Assembly (NCBI GenBank): GCA_030039655.1
Contig: JASHVC010000752.1
Span: forward strand, 1 to 5,169
Direction of reading: 5' to 3'
DNA from: Xanthobacteraceae bacterium
GTDB lineage: Bacteria > Pseudomonadota > Alphaproteobacteria > Rhizobiales > Xanthobacteraceae
Length of the DNA stretch: 5,169 bases
The notes under the pieces are model-generated. The model was not told where the DNA came from and searched no databases. It saw only the letters and a list, made by a program, of their open reading frames with translations. Both the position numbers and the translations under genes were made by a program. Shown piece by piece: positions 1-5,169 of this stretch. Positions within the stretch are counted from its first letter, which is position 1. Each line of letters starts with the position of its first letter.

Positions 1-2493
1 TGGACTGTGTCGGCGATCACGCCCGCCGCGACGCCGTTAGATGTAGTCCACTATTTCGCGGCCCGCGGCAGCATTCACATTCTGGTCGATCTCGCCGGCC
101 TCGCGATCGGCGGCGGCCTCTTCGTCGTGCCCACGTTCGCGGCAGTGCAGGCCTGGGCGCATAAAGACCGGCGCGCTCGCGTGGTGGCGGGCGTCAACGT
201 ACTCAATGCGCTGTTCATGGTGGTCGGGGCGGTGGGCCAGGGCTTTCTGCAAGAGCTCGGCTTCACAGTGCCGATGTTGATGGGGCTCATCGGCGTCGCC
301 AACCTTTTGGTGGCCGTGGCTGTCGGTTTCACCATGCCGGCGACCTGGACGATCGATTTCCTCTCGATCGTGTTCCGTGCCTTCTATCATCTCGAGGTCA
401 AAGGCTACGAGAACATCGCCAAGGCCGGCAACAACGCCATCGTTGCGCTGAACCACGTCAGCTTCCTCGATCCGCCGCTGGCCATGTCGCTGCTGCCGAA
501 GCGGCCGATATTCGCCATCGACGTGACGATGTCGCAGCATTGGTGGATTCAGCCGTTCCTCAAATTCGTGCGCACCATGGCGCTTGACCCGCTCAAGCCG
601 TTCTCCCTGCGCGCCATCATCAACGCTGTGCGCGACGGCAACATGCTGGTCATCTTCCCCGAAGGTCGCATCACCGTGACCGGCAGCCTGATGAAAGTCT
701 ATGACGGCGCCGGGATGATCGCGGACAGGTCCGACGCGATGGTCGTGCCGGTCCACATCGCCGGGCCGGAGGCCACAATTTTCAGCCGTTTGACGAGCTC
801 ACAAGTGCGTCGTCGGCTGTTTCCGAAAATTACCGTCAACATCCTCGAGCCGGTCAAGCTCAAGCTGGACGAGGAGCTCAAAGGCAGGCGTCGCCGGCAG
901 GCTGCGGGCGCGAAGCTCTACGACATTATGTCCGACTTGGTTTTCCGCAGCACCCCGACCGATCGAACCGTGGTCGAAGGCGTCATTGAGGCGGCGAAAG
1001 TTCACGGCAAGAGCTGGCCGGCGATCGAAGATCCGGTCAGCGGCCAGCTGACGTATCGCCGTCTGCTGCAAGCCGTCGCGATCCTCGGCGCCAAGCTGAT
1101 GCCATTTGCGCTCGAAGGGCGTCCGCTTGGCGTTATGCTGCCGACGTCCAACGGCGGCGCGGTCACGGTGCTTGCCGTGATGTCGGCCGGGCGCGTTCCG
1201 GCCATGATCAACTTCAGCGCCGGCGCGGCCAACATCCTCGCCGCTTGCCGCGCTGCAGAAGTGGATACCATCCTGACCTCGCGTGCCTTCGTGGAAAAGG
1301 GCAGGCTGGAAGATCTCGTCGAGCGGCTCGCGAGGACAGTGCGCATCGTCTATCTGGAAGACGTCCGCAAGACGATTGGCACGCTCGACAAGCTTCGTGG
1401 GCTGTTCAAGGCGAGCAAACCGCTGGTCGCTCGCAAGCCCGACGACTGGGCGGTGATTCTGTTCACCTCGGGCACGGAAGGCCTGCCCAAGGGCGTCGTG
1501 CTGTCCCACCGCAACGTTCTCACCAACGTCGCGCAGGCCGCGGCGCGGATCGATTTTGGCCGCGAGGATAAACTGTTCAACGCGCTGCCGATCTTCCACT
1601 CATTCGGCTTCACCGGCGGCGTGATACTGCCGCTGATTTACGGCGTCCCGCTGTACCTGTATCCGTCGCCGCTGCATTACCGCACGATACCGGAGCTGGT
1701 CTATTGGAAGTGTGCCACCGTTGTCTTCGGCACCGACACGTTCCTCAACGGCTATGCGCGCATGGCCAATGCGTACGATTTCCGCTCGCTGCGCTATGTG
1801 GTGGCCGGCGCCGAGCCGGTGCGGGAAGCGACGCGCAGGATCTATCTGGAGAAGTTCGGCCTGCGCATCCTTGAAGGCTACGGCGTCACCGAAACCTCGC
1901 CGGTGTTGGCGCTGAATACGCCGATGTTCAACAAATTCGGCAGCGTCGGCCGTCTACTTCCCGGCATGACCGCCAGACTGGAGCACGTCGAGGGGGTTGA
2001 GGAGGGCGGCCGGCTGTTCGTGTGCGGGCCCAACGTCATGCTCGGCTACCTGCGCGCGGACAAACCGGGCGTGCTGGAGCCGCCGCCGGAGGGCTGGCAC
2101 GACACCGGCGATATCGTCACCATCGACGAGCAGGGATTCATCACCATTAAGGGCCGCGCCAAGCGTTTCGCGAAGGTCGGAGGCGAGATGGTCTCGCTTG
2201 CGGCCGTTGAAATGCTCGCGGCCGAACTGTGGCCGGACAATACCACTGCCGTGACGGCCGTGGCCGACGCGCGCAAGGGCGAGCGCCTCATCATGGTGAC
2301 TGACAAGCACGGGGCGACACGTTCGGAGTTTCAGGCCTACGCACGGAGCAAGCACGCCTCTGAGCTCATGCTGCCGTCCGAAGTCGTCGTACTCGACAAG
2401 CTGCCGCTCCTCGGGTCCGGCAAGGTCGATCACTTGGCAGTGCAGAAATGGGCGAAGGAGCAGGCGGCAACCGTCCACGAGGCGGCGGAGTAA
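1..2493 (+). CDS. aas: LplT-Aas fusion: lysophospholipid transporter tail + acyl-[ACP]-phospholipid O-acyltransferase/acyl-ACP synthetase, 5' partial
   Basis: This inner-membrane enzyme re-acylates lysophospholipids, mainly 2-acyl-glycerophosphoethanolamine, with acyl groups it activates on ACP. The frame is open through base 1, so the GTG at 7 (residue 1 here) is probably internal. Residues 27-47, 60-80 and 87-108 are hydrophobic and resemble the end of LplT, including GGGLFVVP. The PlsC domain follows: HX4D motif NHVSFLD (H150, D155) and FPEGR at 217-221. The ANL adenylation domain shows the P-loop FTSGTEGLPKG (486-496), GYGVTET (624-630), HDTGD (698-702), GRAKRFAKVGGE (716-727) and the catalytic lysine in LLGSGK (K806). 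These blocks closely match E. coli Aas as I remember it. E. coli has LplT and Aas as separate proteins; here they are joined, an arrangement known in other bacteria. All catalytic motifs are intact. About the first 300 residues of the transporter part should lie left of the window. It stops at TAA 2491-2493. Confidence 0.95.
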   Translation, partial: WTVSAITPAATPLDVVHYFAARGSIHILVDLAGLAIGGGLFVVPTFAAVQAWAHKDRRARVVAGVNVLNALFMVVGAVGQGFLQELGFTVPMLMGLIGVANLLVAVAVGFTMPATWTIDFLSIVFRAFYHLEVKGYENIAKAGNNAIVALNHVSFLDPPLAMSLLPKRPIFAIDVTMSQHWWIQPFLKFVRTMALDPLKPFSLRAIINAVRDGNMLVIFPEGRITVTGSLMKVYDGAGMIADRSDAMVVPVHIAGPEATIFSRLTSSQVRRRLFPKITVNILEPVKLKLDEELKGRRRRQAAGAKLYDIMSDLVFRSTPTDRTVVEGVIEAAKVHGKSWPAIEDPVSGQLTYRRLLQAVAILGAKLMPFALEGRPLGVMLPTSNGGAVTVLAVMSAGRVPAMINFSAGAANILAACRAAEVDTILTSRAFVEKGRLEDLVERLARTVRIVYLEDVRKTIGTLDKLRGLFKASKPLVARKPDDWAVILFTSGTEGLPKGVVLSHRNVLTNVAQAAARIDFGREDKLFNALPIFHSFGFTGGVILPLIYGVPLYLYPSPLHYRTIPELVYWKCATVVFGTDTFLNGYARMANAYDFRSLRYVVAGAEPVREATRRIYLEKFGLRILEGYGVTETSPVLALNTPMFNKFGSVGRLLPGMTARLEHVEGVEEGGRLFVCGPNVMLGYLRADKPGVLEPPPEGWHDTGDIVTIDEQGFITIKGRAKRFAKVGGEMVSLAAVEMLAAELWPDNTTAVTAVADARKGERLIMVTDKHGATRSEFQAYARSKHASELMLPSEVVVLDKLPLLGSGKVDHLAVQKWAKEQAATVHEAAE

Positions 2494-2535
2494 AGTTCTT
2501 CTGGTCGCGTATCGGCGCGTAAAGACAAGCCGACG

Positions 2536-2549
2536 TTCTTCGCGAAGAA
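2536..2549. promoter_or_regulatory. Perfect 14-nt palindrome in the gap between aas and the first Bug gene; candidate operator or hairpin
   Basis: TTCTTCGCGAAGAA reads the same on both strands. It lies 43 bases after the aas stop and 34 bases before the next start codon. As RNA it could fold into a 5-bp UUCUU/AAGAA stem with a CGCG loop. That stem is weak and has no U-tract, so an intrinsic terminator is unlikely. As DNA it could be bound by a dimeric regulator of the downstream pair. It fits neither a symmetric LysR T-N11-A box nor a GntR-type GT...AC box. Half of it, GTTCTTC, also occurs at 2495-2501. The palindrome is directly visible; any function is inference. Confidence 0.3.
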
Positions 2550-2571
2550 GTGAGGCGACGCAAGAAGCGTT

Positions 2572-2577
2572 AGGGGA
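2572..2577 (+). promoter_or_regulatory. Ribosome binding site of the first Bug gene
   Basis: AGGGGA sits six bases upstream of the ATG at 2584. It fixes that start over the out-of-frame ATG at 2579, which would be only one base from the motif. A small inverted repeat (ACGC-AAGAA-GCGT, 2558-2570) ends one base upstream of the motif. Confidence 0.75.
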
Positions 2578-2583
2578 AATGCC

Positions 2584-3561
2584 ATGGGAGTACCCCGCAG
2601 ACAATTTCTGCGCTGGGTCGCCAGCGCCGGTGCGCTTTCCGCGCTGTCCCGCAGCGCTTCGGCGCTCGATTATCCGTCGCGACCGGTTCGCGTCATCGTC
2701 GGTTATTCGGCCGGAAGCGCGCCGGACATCGGCGCCCGGTTGCTTGGGCAATGGCTGTCCGATCGTCTCGGCCAGCAATTCGTGATCGAGAACCGGCCGG
2801 GCGCCGGAACCAATCTTTCGACCGAGACAGTGGTGCGCGCGGCGCCCGACGGTTACACGCTGCTGCTGATTGCCACGCCCAACATGATCAGCGGGCTGCT
2901 CCACCAAAATCTCAGCTTCAATTTTGTCCGTGATATCGCGCCGGTCGGCTGTGTTGGCGCCACGCCCTTCGTGATGGTGGTCAGTCCGTCGTTTCCCGCT
3001 AAGACCGTGCCGGAGTTCATCGCCTACGCCAAGGCGCATCCTGGCCAGGTCAACATGGCCTCCAACGGCACCGGAAATTTGACCCACATCACCGGTGAGC
3101 TGTTCAAGATGATGGCCGGCGTCGACCTCTTCCACGTTCCCTATCGCGGCGAGCTGGAAGCGCAAGCCGATCTGTTCTCCGGCCGCGCCCAGGTCATGTT
3201 CGATCCGATCATTTCGGCGATCGGATACATTAGAGGCGACAAGCTGCGGGCGCTTGCGGTGACAACGGCGAATCGCATCGATGCGCTGCCCGGCATTCCC
3301 ACGATCGCCGAGTTCGTTCCCGGCTACGAAGTTGAAGGATGGCTGGGCTTCGGCGCGCCGAGTGCCACGCCGCCGGAAATCATCGACAAGCTCAACCGGG
3401 AGATCAACGCCGGGATCGACGATCCGGGCGTGCGAACGCACTTGGTCGATCTCGGCAACGTGCCGACGAAGATGAGTCCGGCCGAATACTCCAAGCTCAT
3501 TGCCGATGAAAATGAGAAGTGGGCTAAGGTGATCAAGTTTGCGGGCATCAAGCTCGATTGA
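2584..3561 (+). CDS. Tripartite tricarboxylate transporter substrate-binding protein (Bug/TctC family), first of a tandem pair
   Basis: This is a periplasmic solute-binding protein of the Bug/TctC family. Such proteins capture small, usually carboxylated compounds and deliver them to a TctA/TctB-type permease. It has 325 residues, normal for the family. The N-terminus PRRQFLRW (4-11) is a twin-arginine-type motif, followed by a hydrophobic stretch and a likely cleavage after ASA (residue 27). Family landmarks in order: YPSRPVRVIVGYSAGS with D48 in the first ligand loop, QQFVIENRPGAG, DGYTLL, the KTVPE segment, ASNGTGNLTH (159-168), HVPYRG (184-189), DKLRALAVTT, IPTIAEFVPG and IIDKLNRE. The start is supported by AGGGGA at 2572-2577. 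It is followed 41 bases later by a paralogue, with about 55% identity by hand count and no gaps over the mature chains, so the two are probably co-transcribed. No permease gene is visible. The ligand cannot be read from sequence. The mature chain has one cysteine (C123), absent from the neighbour. Confidence 0.93.
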   Translation: MGVPRRQFLRWVASAGALSALSRSASALDYPSRPVRVIVGYSAGSAPDIGARLLGQWLSDRLGQQFVIENRPGAGTNLSTETVVRAAPDGYTLLLIATPNMISGLLHQNLSFNFVRDIAPVGCVGATPFVMVVSPSFPAKTVPEFIAYAKAHPGQVNMASNGTGNLTHITGELFKMMAGVDLFHVPYRGELEAQADLFSGRAQVMFDPIISAIGYIRGDKLRALAVTTANRIDALPGIPTIAEFVPGYEVEGWLGFGAPSATPPEIIDKLNREINAGIDDPGVRTHLVDLGNVPTKMSPAEYSKLIADENEKWAKVIKFAGIKLD

Positions 3562-3589
3562 TTTATCCTTTGCCGGCCGAAATCAAAAA

Positions 3590-3598
3590 GGGGAGGAG
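3590..3598 (+). promoter_or_regulatory. Strong ribosome binding site that decides the start of the second Bug gene
   Basis: GGGGAGGAG contains a full GGAGG core (3592-3596) six bases before the ATG at 3603. The frame stays open upstream to a TTG at 3558 that overlaps the previous gene's stop codon. Starting there would put 15 charged and polar residues ahead of the export signal and would lack its own binding site, so the ATG at 3603 is the better start. Confidence 0.8.
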
Positions 3599-3602
3599 TT
3601 GG

Positions 3603-4580
3603 ATGAAATCTTCGCGCAGGCGTTTCCTCCATTGGGCTGCTGGTGCGGCCGCGTTGCCGGCCATCGCGCGCCGCGTCCGCGCAGACATGTATCCGTCGCA
3701 CCCGGTGCGCCTTGTGGTCGGCTTCGCTGCGGGAAGCACGACCGACATTCTTGGCCGCTTGATGGGACAATGGATGTCGGAGCGTCTGGGCCAGCAATTC
3801 GTCATCGAGAACCGGCCGGGCGCCGGTGGGAATGTCGGTGCCGAAGCCATGGTTCGTTCGCCAGCCGATGGCTACACCCTGCTCATGGTGCCGCCGGCGG
3901 TCGCCGCAAACCCGGCGCTCTACACTAATCTCAGCTTCGATTTCCTGAAGGATGCCGCGCCGGTGGCCGGCGTGGTGCGCGTGCCGAACGTCGTCGAGGT
4001 CAATCCCTCGGTACCGGTCAAAACCGTTCCGGAGTTGATTGACTACGCCAAAGCCAATCCGGGGAAGCTCAGTTTCGCGTCAGCCGGAATCGGCACCGCG
4101 AGCCATCTGGCCGGGCAACTGTTCAACGCCATGACTGGCGCCCACCTGCAGCACGTGCCGTACCGCGGCGATGGGCCCGCCATGGTCGATCTGATCGGTG
4201 GGCAGGTCCAGGTTGGCTTCGCCACCATGACGGCGTCGATCGCCTATATCCGTGCCGACAAGCTGCGGCCGCTGGCGGTGACCACGCTCAAGCGATCGGA
4301 CGCGTTGCCGAACATTCCGACCGTGAGCGAATTTGTGCCGGGCTTCGAGGCGAGTTCCTGGTTCGGCATCGCCGCGCCGAAGGATACGCCCGCCGACATC
4401 ATCGATAAGCTCAACCGTGAGACCAACGCGGGCCTCGCCGATGCCAAGATCGCGGAGCGGCTCGCCGACATGGGCGGCATGCCGCTCACCGGCTCGCCGG
4501 CGGACTACGGCAAGCTGATCGCCGACGAAACCGCGAAGTGGGGCAAGGTCATCCGCGAGGCCGGCATCAAGGCGGAGTAG
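3603..4580 (+). CDS. Tripartite tricarboxylate transporter substrate-binding protein (Bug/TctC family), second of a tandem pair
   Basis: This is a second periplasmic Bug/TctC-type receptor, also 325 residues from the ATG at 3603. Its leader SSRRRFLHW (3-11) is close to the twin-arginine consensus SRRxFLK, and cleavage is likely after VRA (residue 27). Family landmarks: YPSHPVRLVVGFAAGS with D48, QQFVIENRPGAGGN, DGYTLL, VKTVPELIDYAK, ASAGIGTASH (159-168), HVPYRGDGPAM (184 onward), DKLRPLAVTT, IPTVSEFVPG and IIDKLNRE. It aligns without gaps to the upstream neighbour from the signal cleavage site to the C-terminus. Divergence is greatest at about residues 96-106 and 124-137, and in the loop after HVPYRG. 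These regions could alter ligand choice, so different ligands for the pair are plausible but unproven. It probably shares a transcript with the first gene. The downstream gene is convergent, so the operon ends here. No TctA or TctB gene is visible. Confidence 0.93.
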   Translation: MKSSRRRFLHWAAGAAALPAIARRVRADMYPSHPVRLVVGFAAGSTTDILGRLMGQWMSERLGQQFVIENRPGAGGNVGAEAMVRSPADGYTLLMVPPAVAANPALYTNLSFDFLKDAAPVAGVVRVPNVVEVNPSVPVKTVPELIDYAKANPGKLSFASAGIGTASHLAGQLFNAMTGAHLQHVPYRGDGPAMVDLIGGQVQVGFATMTASIAYIRADKLRPLAVTTLKRSDALPNIPTVSEFVPGFEASSWFGIAAPKDTPADIIDKLNRETNAGLADAKIAERLADMGGMPLTGSPADYGKLIADETAKWGKVIREAGIKAE

Positions 4581-4596
4581 GATTTCGTCCTTTTCC
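4574..4596 (+). terminator. Weak candidate hairpin over the stop codon of the second Bug gene
   Basis: GGAGTAGGA (4574-4582) can pair with TCCTTTTCC (4588-4596) around a TTTCG loop. One T-T mismatch and one G-U pair interrupt the stem. It sits where the rightward transcript should end, before a convergent gene. The T-rich stretch is inside the stem and not after it, so it is not a classic intrinsic terminator. No better hairpin is visible in the 41-base gap 4581-4621. Confidence 0.2.
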
Positions 4597-4621
4597 CTAA
4601 GCCCCAAAAGCGTCTCACAGG

Positions 4622-5169
4622 CTAGGTGCTGCTGTTCCATGCCGGAGTACCGTGGATCATCGCGCCCAAAATGCCGCCAACGCGCACGACCCTGCATTCA
4701 ATTTCTGGACAGGCGGCGCGTGCCGCGATCATTTTCGCCACGCGATCGAATGGGTATTGAAATGCTGCGTTCTCTACCATGAAACCGAGCGGAAGCCGGC
4801 CATCGTCGCGCGTAACGAGGCTGAACGCACGTTGAACCCTGGTGCCCCCAAAGCCGGAAAAAATCTCAGTGCGGCGTTGTACCGATGCGATAGCCTCATA
4901 GGGAAGCTCAGCGTGAACGAGACCGGGCAGGGGCAAATGACCACGCATGCGCGGTAGACGAAGCTTTAAGCGCTCCGGACCAAGTTCAATCCGCAGCGCA
5001 AGTGTGTACAGCAGCAGCAGAAGATAGATGGCGATTGTCGCCACGCATAACGCCGCGAGGATCAGGCCGATTCGAACGAGCCTGAAATCGACAATATCAG
5101 CGAGAAGGACGACGCCCGCGCCCCAACACAGCAACAGAAGGGTACACAGGATCAGGCCCGCGCTGACCA
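4622..5169 (-). CDS. Two-helix membrane protein with possible PH-like C-terminal domain, 5' partial
   Basis: I do not recognise this gene with certainty. The frame is open to the right edge: 181 residues are visible, ending at TAG (complement of 4622-4624). The outermost partial codon reads NTG, so a start codon right at the edge is possible. The TTG at 5134 lies inside a hydrophobic helix and is not a convincing start. Residues 1-23 and 31-56, counted from the first complete codon, are strongly hydrophobic and form a probable transmembrane hairpin. A soluble tail follows. Its pattern, IELGPERLKLRLP (60-72), LPYEAIASVQRR (88-99), AFSLVTRDDGRLPLG (114-128), looks like alternating beta strands. 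This resembles small bacterial membrane proteins with a PH-like domain; that is inference from the pattern only. The tail ends with PFDRVAKMIAARA, which looks helical, then a Gly-rich segment and GTPAWNSST. It converges on the Bug pair with a 41-base gap, so it is not in their operon. Its function is unknown. Confidence 0.7.
   Translation of the reverse strand, partial: VSAGLILCTLLLLCWGAGVVLLADIVDFRLVRIGLILAALCVATIAIYLLLLLYTLALRIELGPERLKLRLPRMRGHLPLPGLVHAELPYEAIASVQRRTEIFSGFGGTRVQRAFSLVTRDDGRLPLGFMVENAAFQYPFDRVAKMIAARAACPEIECRVVRVGGILGAMIHGTPAWNSST

Noticed and set aside
37..756. Open frame on the minus strand (239 codons) opposite the transporter tail and PlsC domain
   Set aside because: It is His/Arg/Asp-rich shadow sequence opposite a conserved coding region.
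799..1599. Open frame on the minus strand (266 codons) inside aas
   Set aside because: It is antisense to intact acyltransferase and adenylation motifs, its composition is shadow-like, and no recognisable protein is encoded.
2494..2583. Promoter for the Bug pair in the intergenic gap
   Set aside because: No convincing -35/-10 pair was found by eye. Read-through from aas cannot be excluded, so no promoter is called.
3203..3226. 8-bp inverted repeat ATCCGATC / GATCGGAT with an 8-base loop inside the first Bug gene
   Set aside because: It lies within conserved coding sequence, is not present at the matching place in the paralogue, and is followed by no T-tract. It is probably coincidence of codons.
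1954..3441. Long open frame on the minus strand (495 codons) spanning aas, the gap and the first Bug gene
   Set aside because: Its translation is rich in R, H, D and G with no domain or motif, and it lies antisense to two genes with clear family motifs. GC-rich codon bias routinely opens such frames.
4590..4610. CTTTT...AAAAG inverted repeat in the convergent gap, considered as a bidirectional terminator
   Set aside because: It is only five A-T-rich pairs around an 11-base loop, too weak to call.
4652..4957. Plus-strand open frame (101 codons) opposite the membrane protein
   Set aside because: No ribosome binding site or motif is seen. The minus-strand frame has coherent membrane helices and a patterned soluble domain, so this one is the shadow.

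Overview
The window looks like chromosome from a GC-rich alphaproteobacterium, most likely of the Hyphomicrobiales (Bradyrhizobium/Rhodopseudomonas-like or a related Xanthobacteraceae-type lineage). Three things suggest this: strong G/C preference at third codon positions, an Aas acyltransferase fused to an LplT-like transporter tail, and 'Bug' type solute-binding proteins with RRxFL leaders, which are abundant in such genomes. This assignment is inference from gene content and was not confirmed by any search.

Layout. Positions 1-2493 (+) hold the 3' part of a large fusion gene: the last membrane segments of an LplT-like lysophospholipid transporter, then a PlsC-type acyltransferase, then an acyl-ACP synthetase/AMP-binding domain (aas). 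The gene is cut by the left edge. A 90-base gap follows (2494-2583) with a perfect 14-nt palindrome, a second small inverted repeat and a good ribosome binding site. Next come two tandem paralogous genes for periplasmic tripartite tricarboxylate transporter (TTT) substrate-binding proteins of the TctC/Bug family, at 2584-3561 and 3603-4580. Both are 325 aa, both carry twin-arginine-type signal peptides, and they are separated by 41 bases. After another 41-base gap, a convergent gene at 4622-5169 (-) encodes a small two-helix membrane protein with a possible PH-like cytoplasmic domain. It is cut by the right edge.

How the parts relate. The aas fusion is envelope housekeeping: it retrieves and re-acylates lysophospholipids at the inner membrane. 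The two Bug genes are probably co-transcribed and would capture small, probably carboxylated, solutes in the periplasm. No TctA/TctB membrane genes are visible, so they are orphan receptors as far as this window shows. No functional link between aas and the Bug pair is evident beyond shared strand. I found no RNA gene, mobile element, CRISPR array or clearly novel system. The items most worth checking are the tandem receptor duplication with its unusually conserved 38-nt block, the palindrome upstream of it, and the unrecognised membrane protein.
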